A DNA stretch of 60,565 bases from Marilutibacter spongiae (GCF_014145325.1 NZ_JACHTF010000022.1:1-60565), one strand, 5' to 3'. Numbered from the stretch's first letter, positions 17,900 through 27,606 are shown. Notes: generated by a model not told the origin, from the sequence alone. Made by a program: numbers and translations.

Positions 17900-19189
17900 T
17901 CATCCCGCCTTCGGCAGCCCGGCACGATGGCCGGCGCGCGCGAAATACAGGATGTACAGGTAGCACGGCACCATCAGCAGCAGGAACACCCACTGGAAGT
18001 CGTGCGCTTGCTTGAAGTGGGCGAACAGCTGCGGGATCACCGCGCCACCTGCGATGCCCATGATCATGATCGCAGAGCCGTATTCGGTGAGCCGGCCCAG
18101 GCCACGGATCGCCAGCGGGAAGATCGCCGGCCACATCATCGCGTTGGCGAAGCCCAGCAACGCCACGAAGGCCACCGAGACATAGCCGCTGGTGAGGAAC
18201 GCGCCGATGGTGAACAGCACGCCCAGGACGGCCGACACCGAGAGGTAGCGTTCCTGCGAGATGTAACGCGGGATGGTGACCAGGCCCACCAGGTAGCCGA
18301 CCAGCATGCCGCCCAGGGTGAGCGAGGTGAAGAACTTGGTGTGGTCCAGCGGCAGGCCGAGCGATTCGCCGTAGATGCCGATCGCGTCGCCGGCCATCAC
18401 TTCGACGCCCACGTAGGCGAACAGGCAGGCCGCGCCCAGCCACAGGTGCGGGTACTGGAACAGGCTGCGCTTGCCGCCGGCGGACTCGGCGTTCGCTTCC
18501 TCGGGGCGGATTTCCGGCAACGGCGAGAACAGCACGCCGACCGCGACCAGCGCCAGCAGGCCGGCCATGACCATGTAGGGATCGTGGATGCGCGAGGCGA
18601 ACTCGTTGAGCAGGGCGTCCTTGGTCGCCGCGTCCGCGCCTTCGACCTGGGCAGCCAGGTCGCCCATGCCGTGCAGGACCAGCGCGCCGAGCAGCAGCGG
18701 CGCGGCGATGCCGGCGAGCTTGTTGCAGATGCCCATCACCGCGATGCGCTGCGCTGCGCCCTCGATCGGGCCGAGGATGGAGATGTAGGGATTGGCCGCG
18801 GTCTGCAGGATCGCCAGGCCGGTGCCGATGATGAAGATGCCGGTGACCGCGCCCGGATAGAAGCGTTGCGTCGTGTACTGGCCGAACACCGCGGCCCCCA
18901 CCGCCATGACCAGCAGGGCCAGCGCCATGCCCTTCTTCATGCCGGTCTTCTTCAGGATCACCGAGGACGGCAGGGCGAGGAAGAAGTAGGAGATGTAGAA
19001 CGCGAACGGGATCAGGAAGGCCGCGGACTCGCTGACGTCGAAGGCCAGCTTGGCGAAGCCGATCAGCGGGCCGTTGAGCCAGGTGACGAAGCCGAAGATG
19101 AAGAACAGCAGGCCGATGATCGCCATCGAGCCGAGGTGGCGCTGCGCGCCGCCCTGGCCGGCGATTTCGGTGGCAGTGGTGGATGACAT
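17900..19189 (-). CDS. nagP: Sugar MFS permease, NagP-like (FucP/GluP family)
   Basis: The 429-residue inner-membrane transporter has about twelve hydrophobic helices and the FucP/GluP family signatures FFIFGFVTWLNGPLIGFAKL, ILQTAANPYISILGP and GFANAMMWPAIFPLAIRGLG. Its place between the nag genes, the sugar kinase and the hexosaminidase makes GlcNAc the probable substrate, taken up with protons after outer-membrane import. Transport of glucose or another hexose cannot be excluded from sequence. It diverges from the kinase gene across a 400-base control region. Confidence 0.88.
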   Translation of the reverse strand: MSSTTATEIAGQGGAQRHLGSMAIIGLLFFIFGFVTWLNGPLIGFAKLAFDVSESAAFLIPFAFYISYFFLALPSSVILKKTGMKKGMALALLVMAVGAAVFGQYTTQRFYPGAVTGIFIIGTGLAILQTAANPYISILGPIEGAAQRIAVMGICNKLAGIAAPLLLGALVLHGMGDLAAQVEGADAATKDALLNEFASRIHDPYMVMAGLLALVAVGVLFSPLPEIRPEEANAESAGGKRSLFQYPHLWLGAACLFAYVGVEVMAGDAIGIYGESLGLPLDHTKFFTSLTLGGMLVGYLVGLVTIPRYISQERYLSVSAVLGVLFTIGAFLTSGYVSVAFVALLGFANAMMWPAIFPLAIRGLGRLTEYGSAIMIMGIAGGAVIPQLFAHFKQAHDFQWVFLLLMVPCYLYILYFARAGHRAGLPKAG

Positions 19190-19420
19190 GTACGGACTCC
19201 CCTCCGGAACGGCGGGACGTCCCGCCTGTGGTGTGGACTGGCCTGGACCTTGCCGGCAGTCGTTGACTGCACGTTGTCACAAGATTGTCCTGTAAGCCAG
19301 CAATGTTGCAGGACCCACTTATACCGGGCTTTCAGGCGCAAAAGCTTATGCTGCGCCGCAGCAAATTCACGGAATCGTGACGGTTGTTCGGGGCTCTCGG
19401 TGATTTTTTTGTCCGAAGTG

Positions 19421-19436
19421 TTGACATCGTTGTCAA
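19421..19436. promoter_or_regulatory. Palindromic LacI-type operator between nagP and the kinase gene
   Basis: TTGACATCGTTGTCAA is an almost perfect inverted repeat around a central CG, the form expected of LacI-family operators. It fits the TGACA-n-CG-n-TGTCA pattern described for NagR of other gammaproteobacteria (recalled, not checked). A second, weaker copy with the shared ACGTTGTCA half lies at about 19271-19279. Both are in the 400-base divergent region between the permease and the kinase, so one repressor could control both. Confidence 0.7.
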
Positions 19437-19590
19437 GACTGGAGCAGTCTCGGATCGCACACCGGGCGGGGAGACGCGGAGGCCGGATGAAAGGGGAATG
19501 CAGCAGCACATGTCACAACTTCTTCAATCGCATGGATGTCGGCCCGATGACGGTCTTCCACCCCGCCCTGTCCTGCGGGACGCCGGCCGC

Positions 19591-20604
19591 ATGAGCGCAG
19601 CGGAAAAGTTCGCCGCGTCCGCGCGCGGTCGTTTCATCGCCGCCGACGTCGGCGGCACGCATACCCGCGTGGGCCTGGTCCGCGCCGGCGGCCCGGACGA
19701 GTCGCCCATCGCCGTGCTGGCGCATCGCAAGTACGCCTGCGCCGACTATCCGGGCCTGGCGGAGATCCTGTCCGACTTCATCGCCGCCATCCCCGGCGGT
19801 GCCGGCCCGGTCGAGAGCGTGGCCATCGCCTGCGCCGGCGTGGTCCTGGACGACGCGGTCATCAACGCCAACCTCAGCTGGAAGGTCTCGCTGTCCGAGC
19901 TGCGTCGCGCGCTGGGCCTGGAGCGGGTGCTCTTCATCAACGACTTCCAGGCTGCCGCCCATGCCGCCCAGTGCATGGAGCCGGCCGATTCGACCCTGCT
20001 CACGCCCGGCGTCGACGCGATCGAGCCCGGCCCGGTCCTGGTGATCGGCCCGGGCACGGGCCTGGGCGCGGCGGTCCGTGTCCCGCATCGCGGCGGCACC
20101 GTCGTGCTGCCGACCGAGGCCGGCCACGCCGCGTTCTCGCCCGGCAACGCACGCGAGATCGAGATCCTGCGCCAGCTGCAGCAGCGCGGCGCGCACGTGC
20201 CCAACGAGGACCTCGTGTCCGGGCCGGGCCTGGCCAACATCTACCGGGCGCTGTGCGCCATCGACGGCACCCGCCCGATCACCCTGGCGCCGGCCGGCAT
20301 CACCGCCGCGGCCCGCGAGGGCGACGCGGTGGCGCGCGAGGCGGTGCTGACGTTCTGCGCGCTGCTGGGCAGCGTGATCGGCGACCTCGCCGTCACCAGC
20401 AGCGCCCGCGCGGTGTTCATCGCGGGCGGCATCCTGCCGCAGCTGAAGGATTTCCTCGCAGACAGCCAGTTCCTGGCCCGCCTGCGCGACAAGGGGGCGA
20501 TGCAGCCGGTGCTCGAGCGCCTGCCGGTCCGCCTGATCGAGAACGACCGGCTGGGCGTCATCGGTGCCGCCAGCTGGTACCTGGAGCATGCGCGCACCGA
20601 CTGA
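19591..20604 (+). CDS. Glucokinase-family kinase, probable GlcNAc kinase
   Basis: The 337-residue protein has the Glk-family ATP motif FIAADVGGTHTRVGLVRA, the VIGPGTGLGAA motif and a late FIAGGILPQ segment. In xanthomonad nag clusters the GlcNAc kinase (NagK-II) is of this family, and here the gene sits between the permease and the receptor/hexosaminidase pair. GlcNAc phosphorylation is therefore more likely than glucose phosphorylation, but this is context. In-frame ATGs at 19498 and 19510 would add a polar leader unlike the family and are less likely. A second Glk is at 48578-49585. Confidence 0.87.
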   Translation: MSAAEKFAASARGRFIAADVGGTHTRVGLVRAGGPDESPIAVLAHRKYACADYPGLAEILSDFIAAIPGGAGPVESVAIACAGVVLDDAVINANLSWKVSLSELRRALGLERVLFINDFQAAAHAAQCMEPADSTLLTPGVDAIEPGPVLVIGPGTGLGAAVRVPHRGGTVVLPTEAGHAAFSPGNAREIEILRQLQQRGAHVPNEDLVSGPGLANIYRALCAIDGTRPITLAPAGITAAAREGDAVAREAVLTFCALLGSVIGDLAVTSSARAVFIAGGILPQLKDFLADSQFLARLRDKGAMQPVLERLPVRLIENDRLGVIGAASWYLEHARTD

Positions 20605-20726
20605 ACCGACCGTAGCAACGAAGCGCCGCCCGGTCCGTGCCGGTCGGCATCGACACACCGGACCACGCCAGCCCCGCCAAGAAGGGAAGCGTAGGCCGGA
20701 TACGAAACCGAGGGAGAGAGAACACA

Positions 20727-23474
20727 ATGAAGCTTCGCAAATCCATGCTGTCGGCGAGCATCGTCGCAGCCTTGATGGTTTCGGCCACCGCGACCGCGCA
20801 GGACGCTCCGGCCGACGCCCCATCCGACAATCCCCAGGCCGCCGGCACCCGCGACGATGCCACCGACCTGGACACGATCATCGTTACCGGCATCCGCGGC
20901 AGCCTCGAGAAGTCCCTCGACACCAAGCGTGACGCGGCGACCCATGTCGAGGCGGTCAGCGCCGAGGACATCGGCAAGCTGCCGGCCAAGAACGTGGCCG
21001 ACGCCCTGCAGCAGCTGCCGGGCGTGAACATCAGCTCCTCCAGCGCCAGCGAGGGCGGCTTCGACGAAGCCGACCGCGTCAGCCTGCGCGGCACCAACCC
21101 GAGCCTGACCCAGACCCTGGTCAACGGCCACTCCATCGGCACCGGCGACTGGTTCGTGCTGAGCCAGGTCGCCAACGTCGGCCGCAGCGTCAGCTACTCG
21201 CTGCTGCCGGCCGAGATCGTGGACCAGGTCGTGGTGCACAAGTCCTCCGAGGCCAAGCTGGTCGAGGGCGGCAGTGCCGGCTCGGTCGACATCATCACCC
21301 GCAAGCCGCTGCAGTACCCCGACCAGCTGACCATCTCCGGCTCGGTTGGCGCGGTGCATTCGGACCTGGCCGGCGAGACCGACCCGCAGGTCAGCGCGCT
21401 GTTCAACTGGAAGAACGACGCCAACAACCTGGGCGTGCTGCTGCAGGCCTTCTACCAGGAGCGCAGCCTGCGCCGCGACGGCCAGGAAGTGGTCGGCGGC
21501 TACGGCCAGATCGCCTATGACGCGCCGGTCACCGCGACCAACCCCGACCTCGCCGGCGTGCTCTACCCGAACCTGCTCGGCGCGGTGCTGTTCGAGCAGA
21601 AGCGCGAGCGCCGCGGCGGCGTGCTGGACGTGCAGTTCAAGCCGACCGACAACCTGACGCTCGACCTCAACGGCTTCTACTCCAAGCTCGAGGCCGACAA
21701 CTACAACCGCAACTACATGATGTGGACGAGCCAGTTCGCAGGCATCCGCGCCCCGGAACCGGGTTATGTGGTCGACGGCAACCTGCTCACCCACGCCGTG
21801 TACCCGGCGGTGACCGGCGGCACCGAAGTGCCGTACGGCGTCTACGACATGATCTCCCGCCCGGGCGCGTCGTCCGAGTCGAAGTACCTGGCCCTCGAGG
21901 CCGACTGGCAGGCGACCGACAACCTGGACTTCCACTTCCAGGCCGGCACCACCAAGGGCAACGGCCGCAGCGAGACCCAGGACGTGCTCGAGACCGGCAT
22001 CGCCCCCAACGGCGGCGCCAGCTGGTCGATGCACGGCATCGACGAAGCGATCGACTGGAGCCTGGGCGGCAACAACACGCCCTCGACCCACCGTCCGGAC
22101 TTCGGCTGGATCTTCGGTGGCCAGGGCATCGACGTGCTGGACAAGGAAGACTGGTTCGCCGCCGACGGCACCCTGTTCACGATGAGCGACAGCGTGCTGT
22201 CCTCGCTGGACTTCGGCGTGCGATACGCCGAGCACGAGCGCAGCAACGACTACGAGATCGCGCAGGGCCCGAACTGGGCGTCGCCGTGGCAGGACATCAC
22301 CGCCTACCCGACCACCGGCGGCCACTACCCGGGCGACTTCGGCAACGGCCTGGGCGGCAACTTCCCGGGCGGCATCTGGTACTACACCCCGGACCAGCTG
22401 GCCCAGATCAACGCCGACTTCGCCAACCGCAACTATCCCGAGCGCTTCTACTTCTCCGACGTCTACGGCGTGTTCGAGAAGAACTCCGCGGCCTATGTGC
22501 AGGCCAACTTCACCGGCGACAACTGGAGCGGCAACCTCGGCCTGCGCTACGTCAAGACCGACAGCGACATCGAGTACACCCAGGCCCTGCCGATCGGCTC
22601 GGGCATCCCGGGCGCGATCACCGGCTCGGCGTTCGGCGACTACCTGAAGGTCACCAACAGCAAGGACTACGACGAGCTGCTGCCGAGCGCGAACGTCAAG
22701 TTCGACCTCAGCAGCGACCTGCTGCTGCGCTTCGCCGCGTCCAAGACCATGACCCGCCCGGACTACTCCGCGCTGGCCGGTTCGCTGACCCTGGACGACC
22801 TGACCCACACCGGCAGCGGCGGCAACCCCGACCTGGATCCGCTGGTCTCGACGAACTTCGACGCCTCGCTGGAGTGGTACTTCGCCCCGCGCGCGCTGCT
22901 GTCGTTCAGCGTCTTCCAGATGGACCTGAAGGACTACATCAGCTTCGGCAACCAGACCATCCAGTACAAGGACCAGCAGGCCAGCCAGGATGCCGGTACC
23001 GACGTCTACTCGGATTACCTGGTCTCCGTGCCGGTCAACACCGACGGCAAGCTGAAGGGCTACGAGATCGGCTACCAGCAGCCGATCGGCGAATGGTTCG
23101 GCGTCGCCGCCAACTACACCTTCGCCGACGGCGAGACCGACGACGGCAAGCCGCTCAATGGTGCCTCGCGCAACACCTACAACCTGTCGGCGTACTTCGA
23201 GAACGAGCGCTTCAACGCGCGCGTGGCCTATACCTTCCGCGAGGCCTTCTACGCTGGCGTGTCGCGCACCGACTCGTTCTACCAGGACGACTTCGGTACC
23301 GTGTCGGCGTCGCTGGGCTGGAAGATCAACGATGCGATGAGCCTGTCGCTCGATGGCCTGAACCTCAACAACCCGACCTACTCGTACTACACCGACAGCG
23401 CCGTGGGCGTCCTCCCGTACGCGATGTACTCCAACGGCCGCCAGTACTACCTGAACTTCCGCTTCAGCTACTGA
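20727..23474 (+). CDS. TonB-dependent outer-membrane receptor (chito-oligosaccharide type)
   Basis: The 915-residue protein has a signal peptide (1-25) and a TonB-box-like LDTIIVTGIR at 48-57, then a plug domain (VADALQQLPGVNISS, VSLRGTNPSL) and a long beta-barrel that ends in an aromatic residue (NFRFSY), as needed for barrel assembly. It would import glycans across the outer membrane with TonB energy. The hexosaminidase follows 144 bases downstream and the kinase precedes it by 122, so GlcNAc oligosaccharides are the likely cargo. A GGGAGAGAG site precedes the ATG. Confidence 0.92.
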   Translation: MKLRKSMLSASIVAALMVSATATAQDAPADAPSDNPQAAGTRDDATDLDTIIVTGIRGSLEKSLDTKRDAATHVEAVSAEDIGKLPAKNVADALQQLPGVNISSSSASEGGFDEADRVSLRGTNPSLTQTLVNGHSIGTGDWFVLSQVANVGRSVSYSLLPAEIVDQVVVHKSSEAKLVEGGSAGSVDIITRKPLQYPDQLTISGSVGAVHSDLAGETDPQVSALFNWKNDANNLGVLLQAFYQERSLRRDGQEVVGGYGQIAYDAPVTATNPDLAGVLYPNLLGAVLFEQKRERRGGVLDVQFKPTDNLTLDLNGFYSKLEADNYNRNYMMWTSQFAGIRAPEPGYVVDGNLLTHAVYPAVTGGTEVPYGVYDMISRPGASSESKYLALEADWQATDNLDFHFQAGTTKGNGRSETQDVLETGIAPNGGASWSMHGIDEAIDWSLGGNNTPSTHRPDFGWIFGGQGIDVLDKEDWFAADGTLFTMSDSVLSSLDFGVRYAEHERSNDYEIAQGPNWASPWQDITAYPTTGGHYPGDFGNGLGGNFPGGIWYYTPDQLAQINADFANRNYPERFYFSDVYGVFEKNSAAYVQANFTGDNWSGNLGLRYVKTDSDIEYTQALPIGSGIPGAITGSAFGDYLKVTNSKDYDELLPSANVKFDLSSDLLLRFAASKTMTRPDYSALAGSLTLDDLTHTGSGGNPDLDPLVSTNFDASLEWYFAPRALLSFSVFQMDLKDYISFGNQTIQYKDQQASQDAGTDVYSDYLVSVPVNTDGKLKGYEIGYQQPIGEWFGVAANYTFADGETDDGKPLNGASRNTYNLSAYFENERFNARVAYTFREAFYAGVSRTDSFYQDDFGTVSASLGWKINDAMSLSLDGLNLNNPTYSYYTDSAVGVLPYAMYSNGRQYYLNFRFSY

Positions 23475-23515
23475 GGCAAGCGCAGGGCCGCGCCATCCGG
23501 CGCGGCGATCCACCC

Positions 23516-23542
23516 GGCGGGCCCGCTTCTGGCGGGCCCGCC
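23516..23542 (+). terminator. GC-rich hairpin after the TonB receptor gene
   Basis: Perfect 11-base arms GGCGGGCCCGC (23516-23526) and GCGGGCCCGCC (23532-23542) with a five-base loop lie 42 bases after the receptor stop. There is no strong T-run, only CCCCCATTTCC. It could be a partial terminator or an RNA-stability hairpin separating receptor from hexosaminidase expression. Confidence 0.65.
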
Positions 23543-23618
23543 CCCATTTCCGCGAAGGCGCCCGCCATTGGGCGATCATCGCAACACGGATCCGAACGAT
23601 ACGAGCGGGGGAGACGGC

Positions 23619-25979
23619 ATGACCGGCAGCACACGCAGGGCGACCACACGATTCTTCGCGGCGGGCCTGGCCTGCGCACTGCTGGCGGCATGCAACGCGC
23701 CGGGCGGCGACCCCGACAGCGCCACGGGCGTCGCCAAGGCGCCGGGCGCGATCCCGGCGCCCGACCTCGTCCCGCGCCCGCGCACGCTGGAAGCAGGCCA
23801 GGGTCATTTCACTCTGTCGGCGTCCACGCCGCTGCTGGCCTCGGGCGAAGGCGCCGAGGCCGAGGCCGTGCGATTCGCCGCCTACATGCGCGACACCCTC
23901 GGCATCGCGCTGGCGCCGGGCGCCGGCAAGGAAGGCGAGGGCGCCATCCGCTTCGTCGTCGATCCCGGCTTCAAGGCGGATTCGCCGGAGGCCTATCGCC
24001 TGCAGGTCGCGCCTTCGGGCATCGAGCTCAGTGCCGCCACGCCCACCGGCCTGTCCCGCGGCGCGGCGACCCTGTGGCAACTGGCCGCCAATCCCGGCGC
24101 CGACGGCCGCATCCCGGCGCTGCGGATCGACGATGCGCCTCGCTTCGCGTGGCGCGGCTTCATGCTCGATTCCGCGCGCCACTTCCAGAGCCTGGACGAG
24201 ATCAAGAAGCTGCTCGACACCATGGCGCTGCAGAAGATGAACACCTTCCACTGGCACCTGACCGACGACCAGGGCTGGCGGATCGAGATCAAGCGTTACC
24301 CGAAGCTGACCGACGTGGGTGCCTGCCGCCTGCCCGCCGGCGACGGCGGCAAGGACCCCGCCACCGGCGAGCCACGTCCCTACTGCGGCTTCTACACCCA
24401 GGACCAGGTCCGCGAGGTCGTCGCCTATGCCGCCGCGCGCCACATCACGGTGGTGCCCGAGCTGGACATCCCCGGGCATGCGACCGCGGCGATCGCGGCC
24501 TATCCGGAACTGGGCACGATCGATACGCCGCTGGTGCCGTCCAACGAGTGGGGCGTCTTCCCCAATCTGTTCAACACCGAGGAGGACACCATGGTCTTCC
24601 TGGAGAACGTGCTGACCGAAATGATCGGGCTTTTCCCGGGCCCGTACGTGCACATCGGCGGCGACGAGGCCGTCAAGGACCAGTGGGAAGCCTCGCCGCG
24701 CGTGCAGCAGCACATGCGCGAGGCCGGCGCGAAGGACGAGATGGCCATGCAGGGCCTGATGGTCGAGCGCCTGGAGACGTTCCTCGCCGCGCACGACAAG
24801 CGCCTGATCGGCTGGGACGAGATCCTCGAGGCCGACCTGCCGGACGAGGCCACGGTGATGTCGTGGCGCGGCATCGAAGGCGGTATCGACGCCGCGCGCA
24901 AGGGCCACGACGTGGTGATGGCGCCGGTGTCCGACCTCTACATGGACTACCTGCAGACCGACTCGCCGAACGAGACCCCCGGCCGCCCGGCCACCATCCC
25001 GCTGCAGCAGGTCTACGCCTTCGACCCGGTGCCCGCTGCGCTCGACGAAACCCAGCGCAAGCACATCCTGGGCCTGCAGGCGACGATGTTCACCGAGCAC
25101 ACCCGCTTCGACGAGCGCCTGGAGCACAACGTCTTCCCACGCCTGGCGGCGGTCGCCGAGACCGGCTGGACGCCCGCCGCCGGTAAGGACTGGGCCGACT
25201 TCCGCCAGCGCCTGCCCGCGCAACTGCACCGCTATGACCTGCTCGGCATCCGCTACGCGAAGACGCCCTTCCAGGTGCAGGCCGTGGCCGAGGACGACCG
25301 CGCCGCCGGCACGGCGTCGATCCGCCTGTCCAATCCGCTCGAATACGAAGTGCGCTACACCACCGACGGGAGCGAGCCCGGCGCCGGTTCACCGGTCTAC
25401 GACGCGGCACTGGAGTTGCCCTTGCCGGTCGAGTTGAAGGCCGCTGCGTTCTTCGAAGGCCGACCGCTGGCAACGCCGCAGGCCTTCGAGTTCGATGCCG
25501 CATCGATGCTCAGCCGCACCGACGAACAGCTGGCGGTATGCCCCGATGCCGGGCGACTGTTGTTGCGCCTGGAGGACGATGGCCCGGCCGACGGCGAGCG
25601 CGCCATCTTCAACGTCACGATCTTCTATCCCTGTTGGCAGTGGAACGGCGCCGACCTGGATGGCATCGCCGCGCTGGATGTCCGCCTGGGGCGGATTCCG
25701 TACTACTTCCAGCTGGCGCACGACGAGACGCATCGCAGCTTCGAGCCGGCCACCGGCCCGCACGGCGAACTGCTCGTCAATGCCGGCGGCTGCGAGGGCG
25801 AACGCCTGGCCACGGTGCCGCTGCCCGCGGCGCCGGGCGCGGATGGCTTCGTCGACCTGGAGGTCGCGTTGCCGCCCGGCACCGGCGGCCGCCAGGACCT
25901 GTGCATCCGCGCCACCGGGGACACCCGTCCGACGATGTGGGTGCTCGATCGCGCGACGCTGGTGCCGCGCGCGCCCTGA
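23619..25979 (+). CDS. Beta-N-acetylhexosaminidase (GH20), lipoprotein
   Basis: The 786-residue enzyme has a lipobox at Cys25 (LLAAC) and so is probably anchored to a membrane facing the periplasm or surface. The GH20 catalytic barrel begins near FAWRGFMLDSARHF, and HIGGDEAVK contains the Asp349-Glu350 pair of substrate-assisted catalysis. MNTFHWHLTDDQGWRIEIK is also typical. A chitobiase-type tail of about 250 residues follows, with EVRYTTDGSEPG resembling a CHB_HEX_C domain. It would release GlcNAc from chito-oligomers imported by the receptor encoded upstream. Confidence 0.95.
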   Translation: MTGSTRRATTRFFAAGLACALLAACNAPGGDPDSATGVAKAPGAIPAPDLVPRPRTLEAGQGHFTLSASTPLLASGEGAEAEAVRFAAYMRDTLGIALAPGAGKEGEGAIRFVVDPGFKADSPEAYRLQVAPSGIELSAATPTGLSRGAATLWQLAANPGADGRIPALRIDDAPRFAWRGFMLDSARHFQSLDEIKKLLDTMALQKMNTFHWHLTDDQGWRIEIKRYPKLTDVGACRLPAGDGGKDPATGEPRPYCGFYTQDQVREVVAYAAARHITVVPELDIPGHATAAIAAYPELGTIDTPLVPSNEWGVFPNLFNTEEDTMVFLENVLTEMIGLFPGPYVHIGGDEAVKDQWEASPRVQQHMREAGAKDEMAMQGLMVERLETFLAAHDKRLIGWDEILEADLPDEATVMSWRGIEGGIDAARKGHDVVMAPVSDLYMDYLQTDSPNETPGRPATIPLQQVYAFDPVPAALDETQRKHILGLQATMFTEHTRFDERLEHNVFPRLAAVAETGWTPAAGKDWADFRQRLPAQLHRYDLLGIRYAKTPFQVQAVAEDDRAAGTASIRLSNPLEYEVRYTTDGSEPGAGSPVYDAALELPLPVELKAAAFFEGRPLATPQAFEFDAASMLSRTDEQLAVCPDAGRLLLRLEDDGPADGERAIFNVTIFYPCWQWNGADLDGIAALDVRLGRIPYYFQLAHDETHRSFEPATGPHGELLVNAGGCEGERLATVPLPAAPGADGFVDLEVALPPGTGGRQDLCIRATGDTRPTMWVLDRATLVPRAP

Positions 25980-26089
25980 AAACAGGGTTCCTGAACGGGC
26001 AATGCCCCGACGAGGCTGGAAAACGCGCTGTTTCCTGCGTCTCCCGCCGCAGTCGGGGTATCCTATAAGGAGTTACAGGGGGCCCCACG

Positions 26090-26719
26090 ATGAAACTACG
26101 CTTGCTGATCCTGGCGACGCTGTTCGCCACGTCTTTCTCCGCCCTGGCGCAGACCCTGCCCAGGCCCGTCGAGTTCTACTTCGACGCCGACAGCCACGCG
26201 ACCAAGTCGATCATCGCCGTCAACGAGACCGGTGAAGCCGCGATGGAGCGCCTGCTGGCGACCATCCAGCGCGACCCGCATGCCAACGCCGAGGCGGCCC
26301 AGTTGGGCCACATGGCAATGGAGGCCGGCCGCATCGAGGTCGGCCAGGCGCTGTACCAGCGCGCCCTCGGTGGCCTGGGCAGCGGCAATACGTTGTGGCG
26401 CGCGGCCAAGTGGAACTACGCCTGGGACCTCTACCGCAGCGGCGACCACGAGGCCGCGCTGACGCAGTGGGTCGAGCTGGTGACGGCGCGCAACATCACC
26501 GGCAGCTGGATGCCGCAGACCCTGGCCATGGCCCTGTGGTCGGTCGATCGCAAGGACGAAGCCGTGCAGTGGTATGCCGCCGCCGTGCGCAGCGAGCCCG
26601 ACCAGTGGCGCGGCACCTCGCGTTATGCCGAGCTGCTGCCCGACTGGCGCGACGACGAGCGCGCGACCCTCGCCGAGGTCCAGGCCGCCTGGAAGGCGAA
26701 TCCGCCGAGCTGGCCCTGA
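26090..26719 (+). CDS. Secreted TPR-like protein of unknown function
   Basis: The 209-residue product has a signal peptide cut near residue 20 (FSALAQ). The mature part is helical with paired repeats typical of tetratricopeptide proteins (AAQLGHMAMEAGRIEVGQAL, WNYAWDLYRSGDHEAALTQW, ALWSVDRKDEAVQWYAAAV). It is probably a periplasmic adaptor. It follows the hexosaminidase by 110 bases, with its own possible -10 element (TATCCTATAA near 26059), and ends at a strong terminator. Confidence 0.75.
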   Translation: MKLRLLILATLFATSFSALAQTLPRPVEFYFDADSHATKSIIAVNETGEAAMERLLATIQRDPHANAEAAQLGHMAMEAGRIEVGQALYQRALGGLGSGNTLWRAAKWNYAWDLYRSGDHEAALTQWVELVTARNITGSWMPQTLAMALWSVDRKDEAVQWYAAAVRSEPDQWRGTSRYAELLPDWRDDERATLAEVQAAWKANPPSWP

Positions 26720-26757
26720 GCCGCGACGGCGCGCCGCCCACATCGACGGACGCAACG

Positions 26758-26787
26758 CAGGGCCGCCTTCGGGCGGCCCTGTCTTTT
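26758..26787 (+). terminator. Rho-independent terminator
   Basis: Perfect 10-base arms CAGGGCCGCC (26758-26767) and GGCGGCCCTG (26772-26781) close a stable TTCG tetraloop and are followed by TCTTTT. It lies 38 bases after the TPR gene stop and is the clearest terminator in the window, probably ending the hexosaminidase-TPR region. Confidence 0.92.
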
Positions 26788-26970
26788 GGTTCTTCTCCCG
26801 GGTCGGGGGCGCACGGGACCGTTTGCGAAATTCCCTGGCGCCGCGTTTGCCAGCGGGCGATCAATCTGTCCGTGAAGGCATCGCACCTGCCGGGATCGAG
26901 GACGGCCCTCGTGCCGCGCAGCCGGGACTTCCGGCATGAGGGCCCATGAGGGTGGCGGGATGGGTCGTCG

Positions 26971-27154
26971 GGTGGGTCGAGCCGAAGGCGATACCCACCA
27001 TGGACTCCGGCTAGCGTGCACGATGGGTTTTGCTTCGCGCTACCCATCCTACGAAGCCACGGATACCTGATCGCCCGCCGCGTAGCCCGGGTAAGCGAAG
27101 CGCACCCGGGGGCCCGGTACGACCAAGGCTGGACCCCAGCATTCGCTGGGGTGA
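26971..27154. repeat. Composite REP cluster, copy 1
   Basis: Three different palindromic modules follow each other. The first is a REP pair, GGTGGGTCGAGCCGAAGG with its partner and GATGGGTTTTGCTTCGCGC with ACCCATCCTAC. The second is CGTAGCCCGGGTAAGCGAAG with CGCACCCGGG (27081-27111). The third is a hairpin, GGCTGGACCCCAGC with GCTGGGGTGA (27127-27154). The same order recurs 300 bases later. The 250 bases before it (26720-26970) hold the terminator and no gene that I can support. Confidence 0.85.
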
Positions 27155-27262
27155 GGCAGACCGCATGCGCGGCATTGCCGCGCGGTCCTGCCGAGCGCCC
27201 AGCGCGCTGCGCTGGGCAGGGGTGGGCGGGACTGCCGGATGGGGCCGGGCTGCGACCTGGCC

Positions 27263-27456
27263 GTAGGGTGGGTAGAGCCGAAGGCGAAACCCACCGTCGC
27301 GGGATTGCATGCACGATGAATGATGGGTTTTGCTTCGCGCTACCCATCCTACGAAGCCACGGGGACACCTGATCGCCAGCCGCGTAGCCCGGGTAAGCGA
27401 AGCGCACCCGGGGCACCGGTAGGGCCAAGGCTGGAGCCCAGCGTTCGCTGGGGTGA
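27263..27456. repeat. Composite REP cluster, copy 2
   Basis: This is a near copy of the preceding cluster. A REP pair beginning GTAGGGTGGGTAGAGCCG is followed by GATGGGTTTTGCTTCGCGC (27322 onward, 300 bases from its match at 27022), then the CGTAGCCCGGGTAAGCG module and the GCCCAGCGTTCGCTGGGGTG hairpin (to 27456). No gene is supported between this copy and the gamma-glutamyltransferase start. Confidence 0.85.
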
Positions 27457-27606
27457 CGTTGCGGGGCTCGGGACGCACGCTGCCCGGGCACGCCATTCGC
27501 CCTTCGGTTTGGAAAAGAACGTCCCTTGGCGGATCGGCAAGCCTCCGGCCCGCGCGTTAGGATGGGACTTTCCACCAACGCGGCCGCGGGCCGCGCCACC
27601 GCCGCC

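Noticed and set aside
20241-25229. Minus-strand open frame of 1662 codons antisense to the TonB receptor and hexosaminidase
   Set aside because: It lies opposite two well-supported genes, is Val/Gly/His/Arg-rich as expected of a shadow frame in high-GC DNA, and has no domain or start signal.
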